Shown: piece by piece, positions 9,494 through 18,174 of the stretch
How the letters are laid out: every line of letters begins with the position of its first letter
How positions within the stretch are numbered: the stretch's first letter is position 1
Assembly: GCF_001013905.1 (NCBI RefSeq)
Contig: NZ_LN831790.1
Location: 5,284,001-5,348,000 of the forward strand
DNA: 64,000 bases
Source: Streptomyces leeuwenhoekii
GTDB lineage: Bacteria; Actinomycetota; Actinomycetes; Streptomycetales; Streptomycetaceae
Reading direction: 5' to 3'
Program-made: the position numbers and the translations under genes
Notes under the pieces: generated by a model
What the model saw: the letters and a program-made list of their open reading frames with translations, nothing else
The model's database searches: none
What the model was told of the DNA's origin: nothing

Positions 9494-10524
9494 GTCGTAC
9501 TCCTTCGTACGGGGGAGGGGGACTGCGGGGTGTCCGGCTCGCCGCACGAGCGGCGGACGACGAGCCGGGCGGGCAGCGTGACGGACTGGGCCGTCCGGTC
9601 CTCGATCCGGTCGACCAGGGCGCGCACGGCGGCACGTCCCAGCTCGCCCGTGGGCTGGGCGACGGCGGTGACGGGCGGATCGGTGTGCACGAACCAGGGG
9701 ATGTCGTCGAACGCGGCCAGGGCGATGTCCTCGGGGACACGCAGCCCTCGCGCGCGTACGGCGTCCAGGGCGCCGAGCGCCATCAGGTTGTCGGCGGCGA
9801 AGACGACCTCGGGCGGCTCGGGCAGGTCGAGGAAGCCCTCGGTGACCCGGCGCCCGCTGGCCGCCTGGAAGTCGCCCTGCCCGATGTAGGCGGCGGGCAG
9901 CTCCAGCCCGAACGCGCCGAGCGCCTCGCGGAAGGCGTCCACGCGCTCCCGCCCGGTCGTGGTCGCCGCCGGCCCGGCGATGATCGCCAGCCGCCGGTGC
10001 CCGAGCCCGTGCAGATGCGCCACGAGGTCCCGCACGGCCGCCCGCCCGTCCGACCGCACCACGGGCACGTCGACGCCCGGGATCCAGCGGTCCACGAACA
10101 CCATCGGCGTCCCGGCCCGCGCGGCCTCCAGCATCCGCGGCGAGCCGCCGTCGGTGGGGGAGACCAGCAGCCCGTCGATCCGCCGGTCCAGCAGTGTCGT
10201 GACGTGGTGGTCCTGGAGGTCTGGCCGCTCGTCGGCGTTGCCGATGATGACGCTGTAGCCGAGCGCGCGGGCCTCCTCCTCCACCGACCGGGCCAGCTCG
10301 GTGAAGTAGGGGTTCAGCACGTCGCTGATGACCAGCCCGAGGGTGCGGGTGGTGTCGGTGCGCAGCGACCGGGCGACGGCGTTCGGCCGGTACCCCAGCT
10401 CCTCGACGGCGGCCAGCACCCGCGCCCGCGCGGCGGCACTGACCGACGGATGACCGTTCAGGGCCCGCGACACCGTCGCGACGGAGACCCCCGCCGCGGC
10501 GGCGACGTCCTTGATACTCGCCAT
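9490..10524 (-). CDS. LacI-family transcriptional repressor of the sugar operon
   Basis: A 344-residue LacI/GalR regulator. The helix-turn-helix is at the N-terminus (IKDVAAAAGVSVATVSRALNG) and is followed by a sugar-binding PBP1-like domain (LGLVISDVLNPYFTELARSV, VFVDRWIPGVDVPVV, AFDDIPWFVHTDPPVTAV). The ATG is preceded by GAGGAGGTGG. It is the first gene of the leftward operon; its stop overlaps the ATPase start as GTGA. Two near-identical operator-like sites lie 20-55 bases upstream, so autoregulation and co-regulation of the transporter with the imported sugar as inducer is the expected logic (inference). Confidence 0.92.
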   Translation of the reverse strand: MASIKDVAAAAGVSVATVSRALNGHPSVSAAARARVLAAVEELGYRPNAVARSLRTDTTRTLGLVISDVLNPYFTELARSVEEEARALGYSVIIGNADERPDLQDHHVTTLLDRRIDGLLVSPTDGGSPRMLEAARAGTPMVFVDRWIPGVDVPVVRSDGRAAVRDLVAHLHGLGHRRLAIIAGPAATTTGRERVDAFREALGAFGLELPAAYIGQGDFQAASGRRVTEGFLDLPEPPEVVFAADNLMALGALDAVRARGLRVPEDIALAAFDDIPWFVHTDPPVTAVAQPTGELGRAAVRALVDRIEDRTAQSVTLPARLVVRRSCGEPDTPQSPSPVRRSTT

Positions 10525-10543
10525 CGCCGTTTCCACCTCCTCG

Positions 10544-10579
10544 TGGAATCGATTACACGGAGGATTGGAAACGATTACA
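10544..10579. promoter_or_regulatory. twin LacI-type operators
   Basis: TGGAATCGATTACA (10544-10557) and TGGAAACGATTACA (10566-10579) are 14-base sites differing at one position and spaced 22 bases centre to centre, about two helical turns. Each has the central CG with A/T flanks typical of LacI-family operators. They lie immediately upstream of the LacI start and overlap its likely promoter. Confidence 0.72.
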
Positions 10580-10830
10580 GGCGGATGGCGCAAGGGACGG
10601 GGCGTGTGACCTGGACCACTGCGGTCGGTGCCGGGCCCCGCCTTCGCACCCCCTGCCCGGAGGTCCGCTCCCCGGCGGCGAAGGCCGACGGCGGCGCGAT
10701 CGCCCGCACGTCCGCTCCCTGGCCGGTCCACACGCCGGTGAACAGCGCGGCGGCCGCCTCCAGCAGCCCCGCCCGGTCCAGCCCGCCGCCGGACACGGGC
10801 TCGCAGCCCACGTCCCGTACGAGCTCCCGG
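10575..10830 (-). pseudogene. C-terminal remnant of an NAD(P)/F420-dependent oxidoreductase-like gene
   Basis: The leftward frame reads LVRDVGCEPVSGGGLDRAGL and continues with LLEAAAALFTGVWTGQGADV. It resembles the C-terminal region of NADPH:F420 oxidoreductase-type dinucleotide-binding proteins (DIGCEPV...LDRA.LLE...GLW). No N-terminal Rossmann domain precedes it: upstream of about 10830 the frame runs into DNA that codes for something else on the other strand. The start codons available in the frame are not convincing. Assignment is from memory of the family, so moderately uncertain. Confidence 0.5.
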
Positions 10831-10991
10831 CGGCCCGCCGCGCGTACCCCGGCTCGCCCCCGAGGGTCGAGTACCGGCCGACCCCGCTGGGCCGGACCCT
10901 TCCGGCCCCCATCGACGCGTTCGGCGCCTGGGCCTTCGCACACGGCGACGAGGTCATGGCCGTCCAGGAGGCGTTCACGGATCACGCTTGA
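10815..10991 (+). pseudogene. C-terminal remnant of an HxlR-family regulator
   Basis: The rightward frame reads ARRAYPGSPPRVEYRPTPLG followed by RTLPAPIDAFGAWAFAH and stops at 10991. This is the typical wing and C-terminal helix of HxlR-type winged-helix regulators (PPRVEY.LTPLG...L..W). The DNA-recognition helix half and any start codon are missing. Its broken end meets the broken end of the leftward oxidoreductase remnant near 10815-10830, as if a divergent gene pair had lost both 5' halves together. Confidence 0.55.
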
Positions 10992-11025
10992 CCCTCACGC
11001 GGCGTGAGGCCGGAGGGTGGGGCCC

Positions 11026-11562
11026 ATGAGCGACTTCTACGACGCGTTCGAGATCAGCCCCGTGCCCGTCCCCGGTCCGGACGCGGTGCCGCCGGAGCCG
11101 TTCCGCGGCATCTACGGCATGCCCGCGTTCGTCACCATCCCCACGACCGATCTGGCGGTGTCGGTGGACTTCTGGACCCGCGGGCTCGGGTTCATCGAGC
11201 TGTTCGGCATCCCCGGCCGGCTGGTGCACCTGCGCCGGTGGGCGTTCCAGGACGTGCTCCTCGTCCCGGCGGCCGGCGTCCCGGACCGCCCGCCGGCGAT
11301 GAGCGTCACCTTCGCGTGCGTGCTCGGCCAGGTCGACGCCCTGGTCGAGTCCTGCCGAGCGCTGCGCCCCGACTCGGTCGACGGCCCACGGGACACGCCC
11401 TGGAACACCCGCGACGTGACGGTGACGACCCCGGAGAACGCCCGGATCGTCTTCACCGCGGCCAAGCCCTTCGACCCGTCCAGCCAGGAGGCACGCGACC
11501 TCGCTGCCGTGGGGATCACCCCTCCGGGCGCCGCCCGCGGCGACAATGAGGCCCATGCCTGA
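11026..11562 (+). CDS. VOC-family (glyoxalase/bleomycin-resistance fold) protein
   Basis: A 178-residue protein with one clear vicinal-oxygen-chelate motif set: PAFVTIPTTDLAVSVDFWTR followed by GLGFIELFGIPGRLVHLRRW. Members bind metals, sequester antibiotics or act as dioxygenases and isomerases; the role here is unknown. ATG 11026 is chosen because GGAGG lies nine bases upstream; a GTG at 11017 would be too close to that site. The 3' end overlaps the following MerR regulator by eight bases. Since that regulator has a drug-sensing TipAS domain, a resistance or sequestration role for this VOC protein is a reasonable inference. Confidence 0.82.
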   Translation: MSDFYDAFEISPVPVPGPDAVPPEPFRGIYGMPAFVTIPTTDLAVSVDFWTRGLGFIELFGIPGRLVHLRRWAFQDVLLVPAAGVPDRPPAMSVTFACVLGQVDALVESCRALRPDSVDGPRDTPWNTRDVTVTTPENARIVFTAAKPFDPSSQEARDLAAVGITPPGAARGDNEAHA

Positions 11563-12358
11563 CCCCACCGACGCCGAGGGCCTGACCGTCGGCCAGGTGT
11601 CGGCGCGCCTGGGCGTGACCGTCCGTGCGCTGCACCACTGGGACGAGATCGGCCTGGCGCGACCGTCCCTGCGCACGCCCGCCGGATACCGCCTCTACAC
11701 CGCCGGTGACCTGGAACGCCTGCACCGCATCGCCGTCTACCGCGAGCTCGGCCTCGGCCTGGACCGGATCCGGGCCGTTGTGGACGACTCGGCCACGGAC
11801 GTGCCGGGCGCGCTGCGCGCGCAGCGCGCCCAGGTCACCGAACGGATCGAGCACCTCCGGCAACTCGGCGCCGGCCTGGACCGGATGATCGACGCCCATG
11901 AACGGGGCCTGCTGCTGACCGCCGAGCAGCAGGCCGCGCTCTTCGGGCCCCGGTGGAACCCGGACTGGCCGGCCGAGGCCCGCGAGCGCTACGGCGACAC
12001 CACGCAATGGCGCCAGTACGCCGAACGCTCGGCCGCGCGCGGCCCGGAGGAATGGCAGGCCGTCGCCGACGCCATGACCGGCCTCGAACGCGCCCTCGGC
12101 GACGCGATGGACGCGGGCGTCAGGCCGGGCAGCCCGGAAGCCAACGACCTGGCCGACCTTCACCGCGAGGTGTTCTCCTCATACTTCCCCCTCACCAGGC
12201 GGATGCAGGTCTGCCTCGGCCGCATGTACGAGACGGACCCGGGATTCGCCGCCCACTACGACGGCGTGCGCCCCGGCCTCGCGGGGTGGTTCCGCCGGAT
12301 CGTCGACGCCGCCGCCCGTGCCCACGGCATCGATCCCGAGACGGCGACCTGGGAGTAG
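11555..12358 (+). CDS. MerR-family regulator with TipAS drug-recognition domain
   Basis: A 267-residue TipAL-like regulator. The N-terminal MerR winged helix is clear (LTVGQVSARLGVTVRALHHW, then DEIGLARPS and GYRLYTAGDLERLHRIA). A coiled-coil dimerisation helix follows (residues about 75-110). The C-terminal half is a TipAS-type domain (EEWQAVADAMTGLERAL; DLHREVFSSYFPLTRRMQV; MYETDPGFAAHYD), which in TipA binds thiopeptide antibiotics and other multidrug ligands. ATG 11555 overlaps the VOC gene end. Probably a ligand-activated activator of this pair and of itself, by analogy with tipA. Confidence 0.88.
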   Translation: MPDPTDAEGLTVGQVSARLGVTVRALHHWDEIGLARPSLRTPAGYRLYTAGDLERLHRIAVYRELGLGLDRIRAVVDDSATDVPGALRAQRAQVTERIEHLRQLGAGLDRMIDAHERGLLLTAEQQAALFGPRWNPDWPAEARERYGDTTQWRQYAERSAARGPEEWQAVADAMTGLERALGDAMDAGVRPGSPEANDLADLHREVFSSYFPLTRRMQVCLGRMYETDPGFAAHYDGVRPGLAGWFRRIVDAAARAHGIDPETATWE

Positions 12359-12396
12359 GGCACCTGGGGTCCGCGGACGGGCGAGTCCGCGTACAG

Positions 12397-13326
12397 CTAC
12401 GGACGGCCGGCGGACGGCAGGGCGGGTGTGCCGGTGACGGACATCGTGAGGGAGTACAGGGCGGTGTCGGCGGCGATGAACAGGCGGTTGCGCTTGGCAC
12501 CGCCGAAGCGGATGTTGGCGACGGTGCCCGGGACCAGGAGGCGGCCGAGGAGGGTGCCGTCGGGGTCGTAGCAGTGCACGCCGCCGTGCATGGCGGCGGC
12601 CCAGAGGCGCCCGGTGTCGTCGAAGCGGATGTTGTCGAACTTGCCGAGCTGGCCCTCGACGAAGACCTCGCCGCCGCCGAGGGTGCCGTCGTCGCGGACG
12701 TCGAAGACGCGGATGTGGTTGGCGCGGCTGTCGGAGACGTACAGCCGGGTCTCGTCGGGGGAGAAGACCAGGCCGTTGGGGCCCTGGAAGCCGTCGGCGA
12801 CCAGCGTGACCTCACCGGTGCGGGGGTCGATCCGGTAGACGTTGCAGGCACCGATCTCGCTCTCGGCGCGGTGGCCCTCGTAGTCGGAGACGATCCCGAA
12901 GTCGGGGTCGGAGAACCAGACCGAGCCGTCGGACTTCACGGCGGCGTCGTTCGGGCTGTTGAGCCGCTTGCCCTGGAAGCGGTCGGCGAGCACGGTGATC
13001 GTGCCGTCGTGCTCGGTGCGGGTGACGCGGCGGTTGCCCTGCTCACAGGTGACCAGACGCCCCTCGGTGTCCAGGGTGTTGCCGTTGGGGTGACCGGCGG
13101 GCGAGCGGAAGACGCCGACCGCGCCGGTGGTCTCGTCCCAGCGCAGGAGGCGGTCGTTGGGGATGTCGCTCCATACGACGTACCGCCCGGCCGGGACGTA
13201 GAGCGGCCCCTCGGCCCAGCGGCAGCCGTCGTAGAGCTTCTCCAGCCGGGAGTCACCGGCGGCGCACCGGCCGGTGCGGAACCGCTCGTCGAGGATCTCG
13301 TACAACTCGGGGTGCTCGCCGGGCAT
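12397..13326 (-). CDS. SMP-30/gluconolactonase/LRE-like lactonase
   Basis: A 309-residue six-bladed beta-propeller of the SMP-30/gluconolactonase family. Visible motifs are LYDGCRWAEGPLYVP near residue 30 (metal-binding Glu), LVTCEQGNRRVTR, SPNDAAVKSDGSVWFSDPD and GPNGLVFSPDETRLYVSDS. These carry the Asn and Asp ligands expected for the central metal. It would hydrolyse a sugar lactone such as gluconolactone. The ATG at 13326 is supported by GAGAGGGCGG upstream and by family length; a frame running to 13602 is rejected. It is convergent with the MerR gene and appears monocistronic. Confidence 0.86.
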   Translation of the reverse strand: MPGEHPELYEILDERFRTGRCAAGDSRLEKLYDGCRWAEGPLYVPAGRYVVWSDIPNDRLLRWDETTGAVGVFRSPAGHPNGNTLDTEGRLVTCEQGNRRVTRTEHDGTITVLADRFQGKRLNSPNDAAVKSDGSVWFSDPDFGIVSDYEGHRAESEIGACNVYRIDPRTGEVTLVADGFQGPNGLVFSPDETRLYVSDSRANHIRVFDVRDDGTLGGGEVFVEGQLGKFDNIRFDDTGRLWAAAMHGGVHCYDPDGTLLGRLLVPGTVANIRFGGAKRNRLFIAADTALYSLTMSVTGTPALPSAGRP

Positions 13327-13397
13327 GGGGCCGCCCTCTCTGTCGGGCCGAAGATCGGTCTGTTCCCTCCCGACTATGGGGAACGGCATGCGGTGGA

Positions 13398-13835
13398 TCA
13401 AGCAAGGGCGTGAGGGCGAGGGCCGGCGGTCGTGCCGAGTTCGCACCATACGTACTTTCCCCGGCTGCCGCCGCTGCTCAGTGGCTGCCACCCCCACACG
13501 TCGGCGCAGGCCCGCACCAGCGCCAGACCTCGCCCGCCCTCCGTGTCGGCGACCCGCTCCAACGGCACGGGCGGCTCCGGCGGCTCGGGGTCCGCGTCCC
13601 ACGCCCCGAGGCGCAGCGTGCCCGGCGGCGACCAGCGCACCCGCAGCGCGGCGGGGCCCTTCGTGTGGCGTACGGCGTTGGAGACCAGCTCGGTGGCGAG
13701 CAGCTCGGCGACATCGACGAGGGTGATCAGGCCATGCATGGTCAGGATCAGACGGAGGGTGCGCCGGCTGACGGTGACGGCACGGAGGTCGTTGGGGATG
13801 TGGAGGGAGTACTCCCGCGGGTCGTTGTCGGGCAT
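13398..13835 (-). CDS. GHKL ATP-binding (anti-sigma-factor-like) protein
   Basis: A 145-residue HATPase_c protein of the RsbW-like group abundant in Streptomyces. The N box is seen as ELLATELVSNAVRHTKGP and the G1 region as VADTEGGRGLALVRACADVW. Such proteins bind and inhibit sigma factors or act with XRE/DUF397 partners. The ATG is preceded by AAGGAG. It is divergent from the XRE-DUF397 pair at 14064-15124 across a 228-base intergenic region, a standard Streptomyces trio. Confidence 0.88.
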   Translation of the reverse strand: MPDNDPREYSLHIPNDLRAVTVSRRTLRLILTMHGLITLVDVAELLATELVSNAVRHTKGPAALRVRWSPPGTLRLGAWDADPEPPEPPVPLERVADTEGGRGLALVRACADVWGWQPLSSGGSRGKYVWCELGTTAGPRPHALA

Positions 13836-13966
13836 GCGTGTGACTCCTTTTTCCCGATCGGGGGTGGCGTGGGCTCGCGGTGTCATTGCCGCAGCCGTCG
13901 TGGCAGGGCGGAGCGGTGCGCTTCCGAAGGCCCGGTGCCGCACGGTGTGCGTCGCGTCACCGACAG

Positions 13967-13980
13967 TAGATATAAATCTA
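13967..13980. promoter_or_regulatory. AT-rich palindrome in divergent promoter region
   Basis: TAGAT-ATAA-ATCTA is a perfect inverted repeat in an AT-rich patch between the divergent ATPase and XRE genes, also containing TATAAAT. It is a good candidate for a -10 region and/or the operator of the XRE regulator. Confidence 0.45.
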
Positions 13981-14063
13981 GAGACGGAGCAAGTGGATCG
14001 CGTAATCTGTCCCCCAACGAGTTGCGTCCGCGGGCGCGTTGGACCGAGGGGCAGTCGATAGCG

Positions 14064-14909
14064 TTGAGGCGTGAACCAACAGCACGACAGATGCGTCTGG
14101 CGACTGAGCTGCGCAGACTCCGCGAAGCGGCAGGCCTCACCGCGCGGCAGGCGGCAGCGCTACTGGGCGTGAGCCCCGCTCAGATCACCCACATCGAGTC
14201 GGGACTCGCGGGCGTGAGCGAGAAGCGTCTTCGTCGTCTCGCCTCCCATTACTCCTGTACGGACGAGGAGTTCATCGATGCCCTGGTCGGTATCGCCGTC
14301 GACCGCACACGCGGGTGGTGGGAGGAGTACCGGGGCCTGCTGCCCACGTCGTTTCTCGATTTGGCCGAGCTGGATCACCATGCGTCGTTCCGGCGCGAGG
14401 TGGCCATCCTGTTCGTGCCCGGCCTGCTTCAGACGGAGGACTACGCTCGCGCTGTCTTCTCCTCCAGGGTCCCCGAACTGACGGATGAGGAGCTGGAGAC
14501 GCGCATCCGCCACCGTTTGGCGCGCCGGGTGATCATCGAGGGACCGTCTCCCGTCCCGTACGAGGTGGTGATCCACGAAGCGGCGTTGCGCATCAGGGTC
14601 AGCGACCGCACCGCCTCGAAGGCGCAACTGACCCGCCTGGTGTCGCTTTCCGAGGCGGACACCATCACCTTGCGCGTGGTCCCCTTCGATCTGGACGGCT
14701 TCGCCAGGGCCTCGAGTTCGATGACGTACGTGGGCGGGCCGCTGCCCAAGCTGGACACGGTGGTTCGCGACGCGCCGCACGGCTCGGTCTTCATCGACTC
14801 CGAGGCTCAGCTCCACGCCTACCGAACGCGCTTCCGTAAGGTGGAGGCCGTATCGCTTGAGCCCGACCGGTCGCGCGACTTCATCCACACGCTGGCGAAG
14901 GAGCTGTGA
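14064..14909 (+). CDS. XRE-family regulator with DUF5753 domain
   Basis: A 281-residue helix-turn-helix protein. The XRE domain occupies about residues 15-70 (ELRRLREAAGLTARQAAALL, then GVSPAQITHIESG). The DUF5753 domain follows (FVPGLLQTEDYARAVF; RHRLARRVI; VVPFDLDGFA; SMTYVG). The start is uncertain: a TTG at 14064 gives MRREPTARQMRLATELRRLR, matching how relatives begin; ATG 14091 is the alternative. A DUF397 gene follows nine bases downstream. These pairs regulate development and antibiotic production in Streptomyces; the target of this one is unknown. Confidence 0.86.
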   Translation: MRREPTARQMRLATELRRLREAAGLTARQAAALLGVSPAQITHIESGLAGVSEKRLRRLASHYSCTDEEFIDALVGIAVDRTRGWWEEYRGLLPTSFLDLAELDHHASFRREVAILFVPGLLQTEDYARAVFSSRVPELTDEELETRIRHRLARRVIIEGPSPVPYEVVIHEAALRIRVSDRTASKAQLTRLVSLSEADTITLRVVPFDLDGFARASSSMTYVGGPLPKLDTVVRDAPHGSVFIDSEAQLHAYRTRFRKVEAVSLEPDRSRDFIHTLAKEL

Positions 14910-14917
14910 GGTACCCC

Positions 14918-15124
14918 ATGACCCCCTTTGGCATCTGGCGGAAGTCGTCGTACTCAGGCGAGGGTGACGGCAACGACTGCGTCGAGATCGCACACGCTCC
15001 CGCGTATGTGGCCATACGCGACTCGAAGGACCCGACCCACGGAGCGCTCACCTTCCCGTTCCCCGCCTTCACCGCCTTCGTCGAAGCACTCAAGGAGCCG
15101 TCGAAGGAGTCAAAGGGGCGGTGA
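14918..15124 (+). CDS. DUF397 protein
   Basis: A 68-residue DUF397 protein, with the family hallmarks WRKSSYSGEGDGNDCVEIA and VAIRDSKDPTHGALTF. It normally partners the upstream XRE/DUF5753 regulator, possibly as a toxin-antitoxin-like or effector pair. ATG 14918 is chosen over the overlapping GTG 14906 because GAGG lies six bases before it, while the AAGGAG before GTG 14906 is too close. Frame and composition are normal for Streptomyces. Confidence 0.88.
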   Translation: MTPFGIWRKSSYSGEGDGNDCVEIAHAPAYVAIRDSKDPTHGALTFPFPAFTAFVEALKEPSKESKGR

Positions 15125-15267
15125 CCCTTCGCGGCCCCCTGCGCACGGTGAGAACACCGCGCGGGCGGGGCCTCCCCCTCGTCCTGGAGCCGGCGTTGTC
15201 TCAACGCGGCCGGTCGGAAGCTCAGGAGAAGCAGTCAGGAGTTGACGCGTTCCACGCGCGCCTCCGT

Positions 15268-15528
15268 TCACGTCCGTGCCCTGCGGCGCGCGGTGAGGAC
15301 CCGCACCGTCAGAGCCACGGCCAGCAGGACCCAGGTCACGGCGCAGTACCCCCACGTCGCTGTCCCGCGCAGGGCGCCGAGGGAACTCCACAAGGCCCAC
15401 AGGGCCACCACGACGCACAGCGCGCTCCACGCGATGTCGGCGATGCGGACGGACAGCTGGGCATGTTGCCTGGTGCCGGGTTCGAGATCACCGAGCCCGG
15501 ACGATCGGGATGTCTCCGGCTGTGTCAT
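15268..15528 (-). CDS. small two-helix membrane protein, unknown
   Basis: An 86-residue leftward frame. The hydrophilic N-terminus (MTQPETSRSSGLGDLEPG) precedes two hydrophobic helices (IAWSALCVVVALWALWSS and WGYCAVTWVLLAVALTVRVL) and a basic tail RRRART, consistent with an inner-membrane hairpin with both ends inside. GAGGAA lies a short way upstream of the ATG. I do not recognise a family. Its coding pattern is plausible; the main doubt is its short length and isolation between convergent or divergent neighbours. Confidence 0.5.
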   Translation of the reverse strand: MTQPETSRSSGLGDLEPGTRQHAQLSVRIADIAWSALCVVVALWALWSSLGALRGTATWGYCAVTWVLLAVALTVRVLTARRRART

Positions 15529-15799
15529 GGATCATTCCTCGCGATGGTCGGCTTGGAACACCCGGATACCCCGCGTGCCGAACGTCAGGCGGCCAATGAC
15601 CCGTGAGGGACAGGGAATCGGCCCGCCTCGCCAGAGCCCCTGCGGCCGGTGGCGGACGGCCGCCGCCTCCGGAGCGATGGACGCGGGGATCTACCGCGTT
15701 GCGGTCGGGATCCCGGGTGACACGGTCCCGTGACCTCGGAGCCGGAGGGCCCTCCGCCCGGGCCGCCCTCTGTCACACCGCACCGGTACCGTCGGGACC

Positions 15800-18073
15800 A
15801 TGTCCAACCAGGCGGGAAACGGGCCCACGGGGGCGGCACAGGGTGAACGGCGCCTCGCCGTGCTCGAAGGCGTCCTGGAGCGCATCACCTACGCCAACGA
15901 GGAGAACGGCTACACGGTCGCCCGTGTCGACACCGGCAGAGGCGCGGGTGACCTGCTCACGGTGGTCGGTGCGCTGCTCGGGGCCCAGGTCGGGGAGTCC
16001 CTGCGCATGGAGGGGCGCTGGGGGTCGCACCCGCAGTACGGCAAGCAGTTCCACGTGGAGAACTACACGACGGTGTTGCCGGCCACCGTCCAGGGCATCC
16101 GGCGCTACCTCGGCTCGGGCCTGGTCAAGGGCATCGGCCCGGTCTTCGCCGACCGCATCACCCAGCACTTCGGGCTGGACACGCTGAGGATCATCGAGGA
16201 GGAGCCCGAGCGGCTCATCGAGGTGCCCGGGCTCGGACCCAAGCGGACCAAGCGGATCGCCGACGCCTGGGAGGAGCAGAAGGCGATCAAGGAGGTCATG
16301 CTCTTCCTCCAGACCGTCGAGGTGTCGACGTCGATCGCCGTGCGGATCTACAAGAAGTACGGCGACGCCTCCATCTCCGTGGTGAAGAACCAGCCGTACC
16401 GGCTCGCGGCCGACGTCTGGGGCATCGGCTTCCTCACCGCCGACAAGATCGCCCAGTCCGTCGGAATCCCGCACGACAGCCCCGAACGCGTCAAGGCGGG
16501 CCTGCAGTACGCGCTGTCGCAATCGGCCGACCAGGGCAACTGCTATCTGCCCGAGGAGCGGCTGATCGCCGACGCGGTCAAGCTGCTCCAGGTCGACACC
16601 GGCCTGGTCATCGAGTGCCTCGCCGAGCTGGCCGAGCCGCCCGAGGACGGCGGCGACCCGGGTGTCGTGCGCGAGAAGGTGCCCGGCCCGGAGGGCGACG
16701 GCGGGGAGCCGGTCACGGCCGTCTATCTCGTCCCCTTCCACCGGGCCGAGCTCTCCCTCGCCGCCCAGTTGCTGCGCCTGCTGCGCACCGGCGAGGACCG
16801 GATGCCCGGCTTCCGGGAGGTGGCCTGGGACAAGGCGCTGACCTGGCTGAAGGGCCGCACCGGCGCCGACCTGGCCCCCGAGCAGGAGGCCGCCGTCAAG
16901 CTGGCGCTCACCGAGAAGGTCGCCGTGCTGACCGGCGGCCCCGGCTGCGGCAAGTCCTTCACGGTCCGCTCGATCGTGGAGCTGGCCCGCGCGAAGAAGG
17001 CCAAGGTGGTGCTCGCCGCGCCGACCGGCCGGGCCGCCAAGCGCCTGTCCGAGCTGACCGGAGCCGAGGCGTCCACCGTCCACCGCCTGCTGGAGCTGAA
17101 GCCCGGCGGTGACGCCGCCTACGACCGGGACCGCCCGCTCGACGCCGATCTGGTGGTGGTCGACGAGGCGTCCATGCTGGACCTGCTGCTCGCCAACAAG
17201 CTGGTCAAGGCGGTCCCGCCCGGCGCCCACCTGCTCTTCGTCGGGGACGTGGACCAGCTCCCCAGCGTCGGCGCCGGGGAGGTGCTGCGCGACCTGCTCG
17301 CCGACGGCAGCCCGATCCCGGCCGTGCGGCTGACGCGCGTCTTCCGCCAGGCCCAGCAGTCGGGCGTGGTCACCAACGCCCACCGGATCAACGCCGGGCA
17401 GCACCCGGTCACCGACGGCATGAAGGACTTCTTCCTCTTCGTCGAGGACGACACCGAGGAGGCCGGCCGGCTCACGGTCGACGTCGCCGCCCGCCGCATC
17501 CCCGCCCGGTTCGGCCTGGACCCGCGCCGGGACGTCCAGGTGCTGGCCCCCATGCACCGGGGCCCGGCCGGGGCGGGCACCCTCAACGGCCTCCTCCAGC
17601 AGGCCATCACCCCCGGCCGTCCCGAGGTGCCCGAGAAGCGGTTCGGCGGCCGGGTCTTCAGGGTCGGCGACAAGGTGACCCAGATCCGCAACAATTACGA
17701 GAAAGGAAAGAACGGCGTCTTCAACGGCACCGTGGGCGTGGTCACCTCGCTCGACCCGGACGACCAGCGCCTGACGGTGCTGACCGACGAGGACGAGGAG
17801 GTGCCGTACGAATTCGACGAACTGGACGAACTGGCCCACGCCTATGCGGTGACCATCCACCGCTCCCAGGGCAGCGAGTACCCGGCCGTCGTGATCCCGG
17901 TGACCACGGGCGCCTGGATGATGCTCCAGCGCAATCTGCTCTACACGGCGGTCACCCGCGCCAAGAAGCTGGTGGTCCTCGTCGGGTCGCGCCGGGCGAT
18001 CGGCCAGGCGGTGCGCACGGTGTCGGCGGGCCGGCGCTGCACGGCGCTCGACTTCCGTCTCGTGGGTCCCTGA
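15800..18073 (+). CDS. RecD2-like SF1B ATP-dependent DNA helicase
   Basis: A 757-residue RecD2-type helicase (5'-3', no RecBC needed). The N-terminal OB-like and helix-hairpin-helix part (IRRYLGSGLVKGIGPVFADR; LGPKRTKRIADAW) is followed by Walker A GGPGCGKSFTVRS near residue 380, motif II VVDEASMLD near 452, motif III GDVDQLPSVGAGE, and motif V/VI VTIHRSQGSEYPAVVIP near 690 with AVTRAKKLVVLVG. Length fits the family (about 720-760). The start is ATG with a weak ribosome binding site. Likely acts in DNA repair and replication-stress tolerance. It stands alone on the strand, upstream of citrate synthase. Confidence 0.9.
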   Translation: MSNQAGNGPTGAAQGERRLAVLEGVLERITYANEENGYTVARVDTGRGAGDLLTVVGALLGAQVGESLRMEGRWGSHPQYGKQFHVENYTTVLPATVQGIRRYLGSGLVKGIGPVFADRITQHFGLDTLRIIEEEPERLIEVPGLGPKRTKRIADAWEEQKAIKEVMLFLQTVEVSTSIAVRIYKKYGDASISVVKNQPYRLAADVWGIGFLTADKIAQSVGIPHDSPERVKAGLQYALSQSADQGNCYLPEERLIADAVKLLQVDTGLVIECLAELAEPPEDGGDPGVVREKVPGPEGDGGEPVTAVYLVPFHRAELSLAAQLLRLLRTGEDRMPGFREVAWDKALTWLKGRTGADLAPEQEAAVKLALTEKVAVLTGGPGCGKSFTVRSIVELARAKKAKVVLAAPTGRAAKRLSELTGAEASTVHRLLELKPGGDAAYDRDRPLDADLVVVDEASMLDLLLANKLVKAVPPGAHLLFVGDVDQLPSVGAGEVLRDLLADGSPIPAVRLTRVFRQAQQSGVVTNAHRINAGQHPVTDGMKDFFLFVEDDTEEAGRLTVDVAARRIPARFGLDPRRDVQVLAPMHRGPAGAGTLNGLLQQAITPGRPEVPEKRFGGRVFRVGDKVTQIRNNYEKGKNGVFNGTVGVVTSLDPDDQRLTVLTDEDEEVPYEFDELDELAHAYAVTIHRSQGSEYPAVVIPVTTGAWMMLQRNLLYTAVTRAKKLVVLVGSRRAIGQAVRTVSAGRRCTALDFRLVGP

Positions 18074-18174
18074 GCCCGCCGCCCCCGCCCCTCGGGTAAA
18101 AATGATCGATCAAATGAGTCGTGAAGGTCACAAGCCACTTCCGGAAGGGGAACACAAGGGGCAGGATGAGCAAG

